A stretch of 64,000 nt of DNA from an uncultured Clostridia bacterium (GCA_947630725.1 CANRIS010000003.1:62001-126000), one strand, 5' to 3'. Positions 18,472 to 28,017 are shown, numbered from the stretch's first letter. Notes: generated from the sequence alone by a model not told the origin. Program-made: numbers and translations.

Positions 18472-19911
18472 TCATTTCTTCCACGTTGACGGTGAGAAAA
18501 GTATAAGCATGGGGAAAATTTCCAGCCTGCCTGCGAGCATATCAAATATGAGCGTAAGCTTTGAGAGAGGATTCCAAAAGGCGAAATTCTGTGTGGGGCC
18601 TACCATAGAAAGACCGGGGCCTATGTTGTTGAAGGTTGCCGCCACAGCCGTAAAGTTAGTCGTGAAGTCATAGTTTTCAAGGCTCACAACAAGCAGCGAA
18701 CAGGCAAATATGAGAACATAGCATATAAGGAATATATTTGCGGATCTGACTACCTCGTGTTCTATCTTTTTTCCGTCCATCTGCACTATCTTTACACTTC
18801 TTGGGTGTATAAGGCAGGACAGTTCCTTTTTGGCTGTTCTGAAATATATTATAAATCTCGAAACCTTCATACCGCCGCCCGTACTGCCTGCACAGGCGCC
18901 CACAAACATAAGTCCCAGCATAAGCATTTTTGAAAGCTCGGGCCAGCGGTCAAAGTCCACAGTCGAAAATCCCGTTGTGGTCATAACAGACGCGCACTGG
19001 AAAAGAGAATGGTGGAAGTTGTAGAAAAAGTTTCCGCCGATTATGGTAAGGTTTATGGCGATAACGATTGCAACTCCTATATATATGAGAAAATACCACC
19101 TTACCTCCTCTATGCTGAAAGCCTCCCTGACTCTTTTGAAAAGCACGAGAAAATAAAAATTGAAATTCACTCCGAAAAGGAACATAAAAAGCGTGACTAT
19201 ATTCTGTATAAGGGGACTGTAGCTGCCCATACTGTCACCCTTTATGCCGTAGCCTCCCGTTCCCGCAGTTCCTATGGCGGTGCATATGGAGTCAAAGACA
19301 GGCATTTTTGCCAACACGAGCAGTACAAACATAAGGACGGTCAGAAACATATATATACCATAGAGATACAGAGCTGTCGTACGCAGCTTGGGAACGAGCT
19401 TGCTGACGGAGGGGCCGGGGCTTTCCGCCTTCATAAGGCGCATATTCTGTCCACCGCCTGCAAGAGGCAGTATGGCAAGCACAAACACAAGCACGCCCAT
19501 ACCTCCCAACCAGTGGGTGAAGCAGCGCCACAGGTTCACACAGTGAGAGAGCGCCTCCACATCGGGACAAATGCTGGCTCCCGTAGTCGTAAAGCCCGAT
19601 ACCACCTCAAAGAGAGCGTCTATATACTTGGGTATTTCTCCGCAGAGGCTTAAGGGCAGCGCCCCTAAAATACTCATAGCTATCCAGCCGAGAGCAACCG
19701 TCACAAAGCCCTCCCTTGCATAAAAGCGATCCTTTTTTGGCGGAAATTTCGTCATAACGTGACCGATAACAAGCGCCAGAATCTCAACGGCAAAAAAATA
19801 TCTGCCTGCCCGTTCTCTGTAAATTATGGAGGTAAGCACAGGCAGGGTCATAAACAGACCCTCTATTTTAATTATCCAGCCAAGCAAAAATATAATACTT
19901 CTATAATTCAT
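18472..19911 (-). CDS. trkH: Potassium uptake channel subunit TrkH/KtrB
   Basis: A 479-aa polytopic membrane protein that forms the K+ pore and is gated by the cytosolic TrkA/KtrA ring. The four pore-loop repeats are readable: TTTGAS, GTAGTGGYG, TTTGFST and FNNIGPG, each with the filter glycine. About ten membrane helices are present, and a KMLMLGLMFVGACAGSTGGGMK segment is typical. The ATG at 19911 was chosen; the longer reading frame overlaps trkA. The start lies seven bases after the trkA stop, so the two are coupled. No C-terminal extension is present. Confidence 0.94.
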   Translation of the reverse strand: MNYRSIIFLLGWIIKIEGLFMTLPVLTSIIYRERAGRYFFAVEILALVIGHVMTKFPPKKDRFYAREGFVTVALGWIAMSILGALPLSLCGEIPKYIDALFEVVSGFTTTGASICPDVEALSHCVNLWRCFTHWLGGMGVLVFVLAILPLAGGGQNMRLMKAESPGPSVSKLVPKLRTTALYLYGIYMFLTVLMFVLLVLAKMPVFDSICTAIGTAGTGGYGIKGDSMGSYSPLIQNIVTLFMFLFGVNFNFYFLVLFKRVREAFSIEEVRWYFLIYIGVAIVIAINLTIIGGNFFYNFHHSLFQCASVMTTTGFSTVDFDRWPELSKMLMLGLMFVGACAGSTGGGMKVSRFIIYFRTAKKELSCLIHPRSVKIVQMDGKKIEHEVVRSANIFLICYVLIFACSLLVVSLENYDFTTNFTAVAATFNNIGPGLSMVGPTQNFAFWNPLSKLTLIFDMLAGRLEIFPMLILFSPSTWKK

Positions 19912-19918
19912 TATCCGA

Positions 19919-21277
19919 TCACCCGACTTCCATAATATCCTGAAGATCCTTAAGACCCTTCTGCGTTGTGGCAATTATCACTCTGTCGTTCATATTTATA
20001 TAATCGTTTCCCGATGGTATTATGACCTTGCCCGTCCTTACGATAGTGGCAATAAGTATCCCCGGTTTAAGCTTAAGATCCTTAAGGGGTATATTCGTGA
20101 CCCGTGATTTTGAGTTGACTACAAATTCGAGGGTTTCTACCCTGTTGTCAGCCACCTTATATACTGCCTCAACATTGCTGCCGATGGTGCTTTGCATAGA
20201 GCGGACGCACCTTATCATTTCTTCCGCCGTTATCATTTTAGGCGTGACAACGCTGCCCAGAGGGAGGCGGCGTATCATTCTGTCAAGCCCCATTTTATCT
20301 ACCTTTGTAATAAGCTTTGCGTTTGAATACTCTCCTGCAAAAAGCGCAAGCATTATATTTTCTTCATCATAATCCGTAAGCGATACGAAAGCGTCTATCC
20401 TCTCTATGCCCTCTTCGAGGAGTATGGTCTGATTTGTGGGGTCTCCGTGAATAATAATTGCGTCGGGCAAAAGCTCGCTCAGAACATTGCAGCGGTCAAG
20501 CTTTGGCACCACCATCTTGACGGATATTTTGTTCTCAAGCAGCTTTTTCGCAAGATAATAGCATATTGTTCCGCCGCCTGCAATCATAACGTCTCTTATG
20601 GGCTTTGCCTTTACGCCTGCTATTTCAAAAAGTCCGGGAAGATTTTCGGGCGATACCATAACATAAAGACTGTCGGAGGTTTTAAGCACAGTGTCGCCTT
20701 TGGGGATTATTATGGAGCCGCTGCGGTCGATCACGCAGATAACAAAGGGCAGATTTTTAACCTGAATATTTTTGACCCGCTTGTCGTTCCACGGTGAGCT
20801 TCTCGGCAGCGAAAATCTGACCATATTGGCTTTTCCGTTGGCAAAATGGTCTATTTCGGAGGCTGACGGTATGCGTATAAGATTAAAAATATCGTTTGCT
20901 GCGGCAAGCTCCGGGTTTATCGCCTTAAAAAGTCCAAGCTCCTCGCTTATAAAGCGTATCTCGTCATAATATTCGGGATGGCGCACTCTGGCTATTGTGC
21001 GGCAGTTGCCCGCTTTTTTGGCGATAAGGCAGCTCAGAAGGTTTATTTCGTCCTTGTTTGTGACGGCTATGAGAAGATCGGTGTCCCTGATGCCTGCCTC
21101 GTTAAGCACACGATAGCTGCTGCCGTTGCCGACATATGACATAACGTCCAGATTTTCGGTCAGGTTCAGAAGATTTTCTTCTCTCGAATCTATAACGGTA
21201 ATATCGTGACCCTCTTCATTCAATATTTCGGTGAGAGTATATCCCACCTTTCCGCAGCCGACAATGGCTATCTTCAT
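19919..21277 (-). CDS. trkA: Trk system potassium uptake regulator TrkA (two RCK units)
   Basis: A 452-aa cytosolic regulator with two tandem RCK modules, each an NAD-binding Rossmann fold plus a RCK-C domain. The first nucleotide motif is GCGKVGYTL (residues 8-16) with the acidic VIDSREE; the second is AGGGTICYYLAKKL near residue 235. RCK-C domains follow at about 140-220 and 370-450. It gates TrkH in response to nucleotides and, in Firmicutes, sometimes c-di-AMP. The ATG at 21277 is preceded by GGGGAGG. Upstream lies a long-range inverted repeat (21312-21424) that would fold the 5' leader. Confidence 0.95.
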   Translation of the reverse strand: MKIAIVGCGKVGYTLTEILNEEGHDITVIDSREENLLNLTENLDVMSYVGNGSSYRVLNEAGIRDTDLLIAVTNKDEINLLSCLIAKKAGNCRTIARVRHPEYYDEIRFISEELGLFKAINPELAAANDIFNLIRIPSASEIDHFANGKANMVRFSLPRSSPWNDKRVKNIQVKNLPFVICVIDRSGSIIIPKGDTVLKTSDSLYVMVSPENLPGLFEIAGVKAKPIRDVMIAGGGTICYYLAKKLLENKISVKMVVPKLDRCNVLSELLPDAIIIHGDPTNQTILLEEGIERIDAFVSLTDYDEENIMLALFAGEYSNAKLITKVDKMGLDRMIRRLPLGSVVTPKMITAEEMIRCVRSMQSTIGSNVEAVYKVADNRVETLEFVVNSKSRVTNIPLKDLKLKPGILIATIVRTGKVIIPSGNDYINMNDRVIIATTQKGLKDLQDIMEVG

Positions 21278-21311
21278 ATAAATACCTCCCCTTTCTTTTT
21301 TTATACGAGCC

Positions 21312-21424
21312 TTAAGGAAGACCCAAAGAATCTGTCGGAAATGTGCCTCAGCCATCTTTTATAAGAAAAATAAAAATAATTTGCGCTGCGCAGAAAAATT
21401 TTTAATTTTTTAGGTCTTCCTTAA
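21312..21424 (-). promoter_or_regulatory. Long-stem structured leader of trkA-trkH
   Basis: Positions 21312-21327 and 21409-21424 form a 16-bp inverted repeat in the transcript (15 Watson-Crick pairs and one G-U), enclosing 81 bases. The stem ends about 35 bases before the trkA ATG. The loop holds a small GC palindrome (CTGCGCAG) in otherwise AT-rich sequence. Closing stems of this length are uncommon outside structured leaders or small palindromic elements. I tried to match the known c-di-AMP riboswitch of ktr genes and could not find its conserved cores. Confidence 0.55.
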
Positions 21425-21519
21425 TATCCTATTATTTGATTTTAACACAATTTTCCCTTTTAGTACAGTATTTTTTATAAAATACAATATAATTTTGGCA
21501 TATTTGCCGCTCAATTATG

Positions 21520-21547
21520 TTGATTTTTTTATTTTCAATGATATAAT
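21520..21547 (+). promoter_or_regulatory. Promoter of the apbE gene
   Basis: TTGATT, 16 bases, TATAAT, ending 20 bp before the apbE start codon, with GAGGTGA as the ribosome site in between. The leader would be only about a dozen bases. Confidence 0.72.
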
Positions 21548-21566
21548 ACTTATTTGAGGTGACTGT

Positions 21567-22613
21567 ATGAATCGCAAAGGTACTTTTATATTCGCTTTGG
21601 CAGGGGCGGCGATACTGCTTCTTATTATACTAAACATCAGACAGGAGAAAAGAGAGGCATCCGCAGAGGTTTTCGCCATGGATACGGTTATGAGCCTTAA
21701 GGCGTACGGCAAAAACGCCGAAAAAGCCGTGTCGGAGGCTTCCGCAGAGATAAAGAGGCTTGAAAGCCTTTTTTCGGTAAATATCCCTCAAAGCGATATT
21801 TCCGCAATAAACAGCAAAAAGACGGCGGTGGTTTCTCCCGATACATACGGGCTTATAAAAGCCGCCTGCTCCTACGGAGAAAAAACAGACGGGTGTCTTG
21901 ACCCTGCCATTTTTCCTGCGGTGAAAAAATGGGGCTTTACCACGGGAGAATACAATATCCCCACCAAATCTGAGCTTGACGTTCTGAAAGCCCACACCGA
22001 CCCGACTGCGATAAGCTTCGATGACGAAGGTATGACTGTCAGTCTTGACGATGATATGTCAGAGCTTGACCTTGGAGCCGTGGCAAAGGGCTATGCCTCT
22101 GACAGAGTGATCGAAATATTCAGAAAAAACGGAATCGAAAGCGGAATAATCTCTCTGGGAGGAAATGTTGCGGCTCTCGGCAAAAAGCCCGATGGCTCCC
22201 TTTGGAGAGTAGCCGTGCAGGATCCCAAAAACAGTGAAAAATATGTCGGCATAATAGAGACCGAAAACAGATCGGTAGTTACTTCGGGAGACTATCAGAG
22301 ATATTTTGAAAGGGACGGAAAGAGATTTCACCACATAATTGACCCTAAAACCTGTATGCCTGCCGACAGCGGACTTTCTTCGGTGACTGTGGCTGCATCT
22401 GAGGGTCTTGAAGCGGACGCTCTGTCAACGGCATTTTTTATAATGGGCAAGGACAGAGCCGTAGACTACATCAAAAACAGCCATGAGCCTATTGGCGCGC
22501 TGTTCATAGAAAAGAGCGGCAAAATTTCAGTCACCCAAGACTTGGCAGAAAGCTTTCTGCCCGGTGACGGCATAAATATTTCGGAAATAATAGAAACAAA
22601 AAATGCGGAGTAA
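21567..22613 (+). CDS. apbE: FAD:protein FMN transferase
   Basis: A 348-aa ApbE-family flavin transferase that attaches FMN covalently to a threonine of Rnf/Nqr or other extracytoplasmic flavoproteins. Characteristic motifs are FAMDTVMSLKAYG, LDLGAVAKGYASD (Mg/FAD site), SLGGNVAALG and HHIIDPKTCMPAD. The N-terminus is a plain membrane helix (about 6-24) rather than a lipobox. It is transcribed alone, from a good promoter at 21520 to a terminator overlapping its stop codon. No flavoprotein target gene is visible in the window. Confidence 0.93.
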   Translation: MNRKGTFIFALAGAAILLLIILNIRQEKREASAEVFAMDTVMSLKAYGKNAEKAVSEASAEIKRLESLFSVNIPQSDISAINSKKTAVVSPDTYGLIKAACSYGEKTDGCLDPAIFPAVKKWGFTTGEYNIPTKSELDVLKAHTDPTAISFDDEGMTVSLDDDMSELDLGAVAKGYASDRVIEIFRKNGIESGIISLGGNVAALGKKPDGSLWRVAVQDPKNSEKYVGIIETENRSVVTSGDYQRYFERDGKRFHHIIDPKTCMPADSGLSSVTVAASEGLEADALSTAFFIMGKDRAVDYIKNSHEPIGALFIEKSGKISVTQDLAESFLPGDGINISEIIETKNAE

Positions 22614-22632
22614 CGATCTCCGCATTTTTTAA
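22602..22632 (+). terminator. Terminator of apbE overlapping its stop codon
   Basis: A 9-bp stem AATGCGGAG/CTCCGCATT with loop TAACGAT (containing the TAA stop), followed by TTTTTT. It ends directly at the stop of the convergent glycosidase gene. Confidence 0.85.
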
Positions 22633-23934
22633 TCATTTTTTATCGTTTTTTATTACAAGAACCCTGTCTCTGTCTTTGTCATAGACTTCGGGAGGAGCCG
22701 CGCAGGTTATGTCCTGCGAAACCTTTCCTATATAGCTGTATATGCCCTTTGACGGCGTGAACCACCACATTTCGCAGCCCTTATAGGCCTCTGTCACAAG
22801 CTCAAAATCCTTTCCCGTATAGGTATAGGCAAAGAGAAAGTCCTTTCCCGCAAAAACAGCTATTCTCTCATGACGTTCTCTCTGACCTCCCACTATGAGA
22901 TCGTCTCTCGGCGCTCCCTCGGTAAAGTCAACGCTTGAAACAAGCTCCTTAAGATATTTCATCTGACCCGACCCTTCGTGATGTATGGCATCCTGCCACT
23001 TATCCCTTACGCCGTAATTGTTGACGCCCTGTGTAGGCTCGTCCTTTCCGCCGTAGAACTGCATAACGGCATTATCGCCATAGGTATGTCCGCAGCTGCC
23101 TGCAAAAACCGACCAATAGGCATAACGTCTCACATGACGAGCCACCCAATAGGGCTGCGTGGGATCGTGAAGTCCCTGAAGTATCCATTCATAGGACGGT
23201 TCTCCGTCAAGGGTGGGCTTAAGCGGACTTCTTTCGTGATCCCTCAGAACATACTTCCAGTTGTCCTCGCCGAAAAAACCCTCGGCTCTCTTGTTGTCGT
23301 CCCATTTTCCCAAAGCGCCCTGATCGTATCTTCTGTGACCCGACTGAAACATATTGAAATCAAGCCAGTCTCTGTCGCCAAACCACGTTGAGGAGGCGCA
23401 TCTTCCAAATGGGTGAAACGTAATGAGCCTTTCGGGGTTCTTCTCCTTAAGAACCCCTGCAAGCCTGTCGTATATTTCTTCATATCCTGCGGCTCTTATG
23501 TCTCCGCCCAAAACCCATATTATATTTGTATAGTCCTTATATCTTTCTGCCAGAAACCTGCCGTATCCGCCTACATTTTCGGCTGTGATAATACCCGATT
23601 TTATGAGACTGCCCCACGAGGGCAAAAGAGCCATATATATGCCAAGCTCCTCAGCCATACGGATAACCCTGTCACAATGCTCCCAATAGGACAGGCTGCT
23701 TACATCGCAGTTCGGTATATACATTTTGTTTATGTCGCAAAGCCCCGGAGTAGCATACACAAGCACCGGCTGTATGACATTGAAGCCCTTGTCGGCTCTG
23801 TTTTTAAGGTATGTATATGCCTCCTCCTCGCTGAGTTTGTGAAAAATGAGCCACGCCGTGTCGCCCAGCCAGAAAAAGGGCTTATCGCCGCACATAATAT
23901 ATTTTTTGTTTTTGCTTATCGTCAAAGCTTTCAT
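22633..23934 (-). CDS. DUF4038-domain glycosidase, GH140 apiosidase-like
   Basis: A 433-aa TIM-barrel glycosidase of the DUF4038 family (GH140), whose characterised member removes apiose-linked side chains of rhamnogalacturonan II. The opening KKYIMCGDKPFFWLGDTAWLIFHKL is the family signature. Likely catalytic acids lie in WFGDRDWLDFNMFQSGH (Asp) and LDGEPSYEW (Glu). A small C-terminal beta domain covers about 345-430. There is no signal peptide, so the enzyme would act in the cytoplasm on imported oligosaccharides. The start ATG 23934 has AGGAGG upstream. The exact substrate is inferred from the family and from the pectin genes elsewhere in the window. Confidence 0.82.
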   Translation of the reverse strand: MKALTISKNKKYIMCGDKPFFWLGDTAWLIFHKLSEEEAYTYLKNRADKGFNVIQPVLVYATPGLCDINKMYIPNCDVSSLSYWEHCDRVIRMAEELGIYMALLPSWGSLIKSGIITAENVGGYGRFLAERYKDYTNIIWVLGGDIRAAGYEEIYDRLAGVLKEKNPERLITFHPFGRCASSTWFGDRDWLDFNMFQSGHRRYDQGALGKWDDNKRAEGFFGEDNWKYVLRDHERSPLKPTLDGEPSYEWILQGLHDPTQPYWVARHVRRYAYWSVFAGSCGHTYGDNAVMQFYGGKDEPTQGVNNYGVRDKWQDAIHHEGSGQMKYLKELVSSVDFTEGAPRDDLIVGGQRERHERIAVFAGKDFLFAYTYTGKDFELVTEAYKGCEMWWFTPSKGIYSYIGKVSQDITCAAPPEVYDKDRDRVLVIKNDKK

Positions 23935-23956
23935 ATAAAACAGACCTCCTGCCCAC

Positions 23957-23985
23957 AAAAACGGCTGCCCCGAATACGGCAGCCG
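23957..23985 (-). terminator. Terminator of ftsZ
   Basis: An 8-bp GC-rich stem (CGGCTGCC/GGCAGCCG) followed on the minus strand by TTTTTG, between the ftsZ stop and the glycosidase start. Confidence 0.8.
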
Positions 23986-24006
23986 AATTATTTTTCATAA
24001 CGATTT

Positions 24007-25179
24007 TCAATAACCTCTCTTGGGTACGATTATATCGAGGCGACCCGACCTTGAAAACGGATTTTCGTTAGATGCTGCCGTCTCCTGCTGTGAAGCCTCT
24101 TCTTCAAGCTTTCTGAAGGGATTAATATAGTCCTTTCTTACTGCGGGTGACGGTGCGGCAGGTGTTTTCTGATACCTTGGCAAAGCCGAGCCCGCAAAGG
24201 GAAGTCCCGAGCCTGCGGCCTCATCGTCTGCAAGTCCCGTAGCCACAACCGTGACTTTGATCTCGTTTTCGCCCAGATCATCAACTATGGAGGTTCCGAA
24301 AATGACCTCAGCCTCGCTGTCAAGAAGCTCTCTGATAGAATTTACCGCATCGGCCACAGCCATCATAGGTATGTCGCCCGAATAGCTTACATTTATGAGC
24401 ACGCTCTTGGCTCCGTTTATGGAGGTTTCGAGCAGAGGACTTTCTATGGCAAATCTGGCTGCGTCCACAACATTGTCAGCCACGCCTACGCCCATATGAG
24501 CATAGCCCTTGTTTTCTGTCATAACAGTCCTTACATCGGCAAAATCCAGATTTATCTCGCCGGGTCTTGCTATAAGATCCGAAATGCCAATGACGCCCTG
24601 TACAAGAACGCTGTCGGCCAGTCTGAACGCATTCTTTATGCTTGTGTTTTTGTCGGATGTCTCAATAAGCTTCTGATTTGGTATAACTATAAGCGTATCT
24701 ACGTTGTTTTTGAGCTTTTCGATACCCTCTACGGCATATCTCATACGCTTTCTGCCCTCAAAAACAAAGGGCTTTGTAACAACTCCCACTGTAAGTATTC
24801 CAAGCTCCTTGGCTATGGAGGCTACCACAGGAGCTGCTCCCGTACCTGTGCCGCCGCCCATTCCTGCGGTAATAAAGGCCATATCCACGTCCTGCATAGC
24901 TGCGTAGATCTCGTCCTTTGTTTCCTTTGCGGCTTCCATACCTACTTCGGGTCTGCCTCCTGCCCCAAGCCCCTTTGTGCTTTTAAGACCGATGGCAATT
25001 TTTGTGGGAGCCTTATTGTCATCAAGAGCCTGCTTGTCCGTATTTATGGCAACATACTCTATTCCGTCAGCCCCATCTTCTATCATTCTGGAAACGGCGT
25101 TTCCTCCTGCGCCGCCGACACCGAAAACAACTATTCTTGCATTTTCTCTTTGATTCATATCGTTTATAACATCAATCAA
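24007..25179 (-). CDS. ftsZ: Cell division protein FtsZ
   Basis: A 390-aa tubulin-like GTPase that polymerises into the division ring. The GTP-binding [13 protein letters not shown] is near residue 20, the tubulin signature GGGTGTG is at 108-114, and the T7 loop ([11 protein letters not shown]) is intact. After residue 325 comes a disordered linker rich in Ala/Pro, then a conserved C-terminal peptide ending [11 protein letters not shown] that would bind FtsA/SepF-type partners. A TTG start is used: GGAGG lies seven bases before TTG 25179, while the next ATG is seven codons inside. Upstream are 177 bp of AT-rich sequence separating it from ftsQ. Confidence 0.96.
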   Translation of the reverse strand: MIDVINDMNQRENARIVVFGVGGAGGNAVSRMIEDGADGIEYVAINTDKQALDDNKAPTKIAIGLKSTKGLGAGGRPEVGMEAAKETKDEIYAAMQDVDMAFITAGMGGGTGTGAAPVVASIAKELGILTVGVVTKPFVFEGRKRMRYAVEGIEKLKNNVDTLIVIPNQKLIETSDKNTSIKNAFRLADSVLVQGVIGISDLIARPGEINLDFADVRTVMTENKGYAHMGVGVADNVVDAARFAIESPLLETSINGAKSVLINVSYSGDIPMMAVADAVNSIRELLDSEAEVIFGTSIVDDLGENEIKVTVVATGLADDEAAGSGLPFAGSALPRYQKTPAAPSPAVRKDYINPFRKLEEEASQQETAASNENPFSRSGRLDIIVPKRGY

Positions 25180-25356
25180 TGGTATCCCTCCAATATGTTT
25201 TTTTCAAATATAGTACATATCAAAAACATTATACACCATTTAAAAATATATTTCCATAGTTATTTTAAATATTTTTATAATTTAATCAAACTTTTTTAAA
25301 AAATCCCCATAATACTTTAAAACACTTTGCCTGCGGCTTAATATAGCGGTGTCCCG

Positions 25357-26076
25357 TCAGGTTTTAAGCTTAAAGCTTGGGTTGTTTGACGTATCCGAAA
25401 TATCGAGGGTGCCTGCCTCGTTTGTGTCGAGCTGTTTCAGCACCTCGTTCAATGTGGCGATTTTTGTATATATGTCGTCTATCGTGCCGCACATTACGTC
25501 TATTTTGTCAACATAAAGATGTATGTCCTCGGGTCTTGAAACGTCAAGCTTAAATATTCTGTTGTCAAGGTCATACGCATCTATAAGCTTGGATATCTGT
25601 ACGACATAGTCAAGGGAATATCCGTTTGTGACGTTTATGACCTCGCCTGTTGAAAAGCCGTCAAACTTAAGCCCCACAACAATGGGATGAGGCGCGTCCA
25701 TGGTTTCCTTAACGTCTATGACTCTGCCGTCCATATCTATATAAAGATACCTGCCCATATAAGGCACATAGCCCCTTACCTTTCTTTCTTCTATGTTTAT
25801 AACGATGGTGGAGGGCAGCGACTTTTTTATTCTGACGCTTCTTATATAATTGCTTTCAAGAAGCTTTCTCCTGACCGAGGACGAATTGAAGGCAAAAATA
25901 TTCCCTCCGGGACCGTCAATTCCTCCCAGCTCGTATATGGCGCTGTTTGAAAGCTGAGAATTGCCGAGCACCTGTATTTCCTTTACGCTGAACACGGGAC
26001 TTATGAGAGCCAGAAAAACAAGTATAAAAAAAATCATTATAAATGTAATTGCTATATACTTTCTGTTTGGATTCAT
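25357..26076 (-). CDS. ftsQ: Cell division protein FtsQ/DivIB
   Basis: A 239-aa bitopic division protein that joins FtsL and FtsB at the septum. A short cytoplasmic head, one membrane helix (about 9-30), a POTRA domain (VKEIQVLGNSQLSNSAIYELGG) and a beta domain (YLYIDMDGRVID) are present. The ATG 26076 has GAGGATAAC upstream and was preferred to the TTG seven codons earlier. It ends 177 bp before ftsZ; ftsA, usually between them, is absent here. It is probably cotranscribed with the upstream tRNA-modification genes. Confidence 0.88.
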   Translation of the reverse strand: MNPNRKYIAITFIMIFFILVFLALISPVFSVKEIQVLGNSQLSNSAIYELGGIDGPGGNIFAFNSSSVRRKLLESNYIRSVRIKKSLPSTIVINIEERKVRGYVPYMGRYLYIDMDGRVIDVKETMDAPHPIVVGLKFDGFSTGEVINVTNGYSLDYVVQISKLIDAYDLDNRIFKLDVSRPEDIHLYVDKIDVMCGTIDDIYTKIATLNEVLKQLDTNEAGTLDISDTSNNPSFKLKT

Positions 26077-26128
26077 ACCTGTTATCCTCAAAATCAAAAT
26101 GCAGAACCGAAAGCCTCCGCCTTGTTGT

Positions 26129-27355
26129 TCAGACCGCTTTTCTTCTCATTATGTCCATAGGTCTTACTTCTTTGGCGACCTTTATGACAAGCAGCTCCTG
26201 AGCGTGAGGAGCGCTGTCTCTGTCGGCTCCCTCACAGTCGGTTATACTTTCGAGTTTTTGGGAGAAGTTTTCTTCTCCTGCTCTTAAAAATTCCACAACG
26301 TCGCCCTTCTGAAACTTGTTTCTCTGTTCTATGAGGGCTTCGCCCCTTTCGGGATAATATTCCCTGACGATACCCACAAAATCATAATTCTTTATATATG
26401 CCGAGCTTGTATAGACCTGAGCCTCTTTTTGGGGCTTTCCGAAGAAAAACCCCGTTGTAAAGCCTCTGTAGCTTGCCTTTTCAAGCTCCGAGAGATAATA
26501 GCCCTTTTTGCTTTCATAAAGCTCGGGATCTTTTATCCAATCGTCAATGGCCTCTCTGTAAGCCTTTACCACAACTGCGCAATAATATGCCGTTTTCATT
26601 CTTCCTTCGATTTTAAAGCTGCATATACCTGCGTTTATAAGCTCGGGAATATGCTCTATCATACAGAGATCCTTTGAGTTGAATATATAAGTACCCCTCT
26701 CGTCCTCCTCCACAGGCAGATACTCTCCCTCTCTCGTAGCCTCGCTGATATAATACTTCCAGCGGCACGGGTGGGTGCAGGCTCCCCTGTTTGCGTCTCT
26801 GCCCGTAAAATATGCCGACAAAAGACATCTGCCCGAATAGGATATGCACATAGCCCCATGAACAAATGCCTCCACCTCTATATCCGACGCCGATGTTATT
26901 TCGGCTATCTCTCCGAGGGAAAGCTCCCTCGCCGCAACTATCCTCTTTGCGCCTAATTTTTTCCAGAATTCGGCGCTGCGATAGTTTGTGTTGTTGGCTT
27001 GGGTGCTTATGTGGACTGTAAGCTTCGGCGCAGTCTCTCTCACAAGGGCAAACACCCCCGGATCCGACACAAGAACGCCGTCCGCCCCCATATTGTACAG
27101 ACCTTTAAAAAAATCGTCCATACCCGAAAAATCGCCGTTGTGGGCAAATATATTTGCCGTGACATATACCTTTGCCCCTCTTTCGTGAGCATAGGCTATG
27201 CCCCGAGCCATTTCTTCGGGAGTAAAATTCTTCGCCTTGGCTCTTAGACCAAAGCTCTCTCCGCCGAGATATACTGCGTCTGCGCCATAATTTATTGCGA
27301 TTTTAAGCTTTTCAAGATCTCCCGCAGGCGCAAGAAGTTCGGGTTTTTTGTTCAT
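26129..27355 (-). CDS. trhP: U32-family tRNA 5-hydroxyuridine hydroxylation protein (TrhP-like)
   Basis: A 408-aa protein of the U32 'peptidase' family. Despite the name, characterised members (TrhP of Escherichia coli, YrrN/YrrO of Bacillus) are needed for prephenate-dependent hydroxylation of U34 in tRNA. The start KPELLAPAGDLEKLKIAI and the U32 signature EAFVHGAMCISYSGRCLLS are clear. A cysteine-bearing GACTHPCRW, likely Fe-S ligands, follows, and a C-terminal beta-barrel has FQKGDVVEFLR. ATG 27355 has AAGGTGA upstream. The gene order mltG - trmR - U32 repeats the yrrL-yrrM-yrrN-yrrO cluster of Bacillus, which is the main reason for the specific name. Confidence 0.85.
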   Translation of the reverse strand: MNKKPELLAPAGDLEKLKIAINYGADAVYLGGESFGLRAKAKNFTPEEMARGIAYAHERGAKVYVTANIFAHNGDFSGMDDFFKGLYNMGADGVLVSDPGVFALVRETAPKLTVHISTQANNTNYRSAEFWKKLGAKRIVAARELSLGEIAEITSASDIEVEAFVHGAMCISYSGRCLLSAYFTGRDANRGACTHPCRWKYYISEATREGEYLPVEEDERGTYIFNSKDLCMIEHIPELINAGICSFKIEGRMKTAYYCAVVVKAYREAIDDWIKDPELYESKKGYYLSELEKASYRGFTTGFFFGKPQKEAQVYTSSAYIKNYDFVGIVREYYPERGEALIEQRNKFQKGDVVEFLRAGEENFSQKLESITDCEGADRDSAPHAQELLVIKVAKEVRPMDIMRRKAV

Positions 27356-27357
27356 TT

Positions 27358-28005
27358 TTATTTCACCTTCCGACATACCGCCATACCTCCGCCTATTGTC
27401 AGTATGCTTGTTTCAAGCCTGTCGTTTTTGACAAGAGCGTCAATAAAATCTCTCAGACGGCTCCATGTCGTTCTGTTTCGCCTTTTTATGCCGAGCCTGT
27501 CCTTTCCTATCTCGCCGTCAAGAAGAATATCGTCCGCTATGAGAAGTCCGCCCTTGCGGAGAAGTCTCAGACAGTCGGGAAGTATATTTATATACTGACC
27601 CTTTCCCCCGTCCATAAATATAACGTCAAACTCTCCTCTTAAGCTTCTGACTACCTCGTTTATATCCCCCTCTATCATTCTTATAAGCTCTGACTTTCCC
27701 AATTCAGTAATATTTTTTTTTGCCTCCTCGATCATAAGGGGATAGCGGTCAACGGTCGTGACCCGTCCTCCCTCGGCAAGAAAATCCGCCATAAAACAGG
27801 CTGAAAAGCCTATGGCAGTGCCAAGCTCCAATATATTCTTAGGCTTTTCGCCCGAAAGCAGCACCGCCATAAGCGCAGCAGTGTCTTTGGGAATAATGGG
27901 ATACCCCTCTTTATATCCGTATTCCTGAAGTCTGCCAAGTTCTCCCTCTCTGAGAGGAAGCACTCCGTCAATATAATTTTTAAGACCCTCGTCCGAAATA
28001 ACCAT
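27358..28005 (-). CDS. trmR: tRNA 5-hydroxyuridine O-methyltransferase (TrmR-like)
   Basis: A 215-aa class I SAM-dependent O-methyltransferase of the COMT/CCoAMT-like family. The SAM-binding motif is ILELGTAIGFSACFMA, followed by VTTVDRYP and FDVIFMDGGKGQY, where Asp binds metal. In Bacillus the neighbour-conserved YrrM (TrmR) methylates ho5U34 made by the TrhP proteins to mo5U34, and the adjacent gene here is TrhP-like. The ATG 28005 has AAGG seven bases upstream; the TTG two codons earlier is too close to it. It lies 12 bp after mltG. Confidence 0.84.
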   Translation of the reverse strand: MVISDEGLKNYIDGVLPLREGELGRLQEYGYKEGYPIIPKDTAALMAVLLSGEKPKNILELGTAIGFSACFMADFLAEGGRVTTVDRYPLMIEEAKKNITELGKSELIRMIEGDINEVVRSLRGEFDVIFMDGGKGQYINILPDCLRLLRKGGLLIADDILLDGEIGKDRLGIKRRNRTTWSRLRDFIDALVKNDRLETSILTIGGGMAVCRKVK

Positions 28006-28017
28006 ATCCAAACCTTC

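Noticed and set aside
21278..21566. c-di-AMP (ydaO-type) riboswitch upstream of trkA
   Set aside because: Expected by analogy with ktr genes, but the conserved purine-rich cores of that RNA are not present in the leader.
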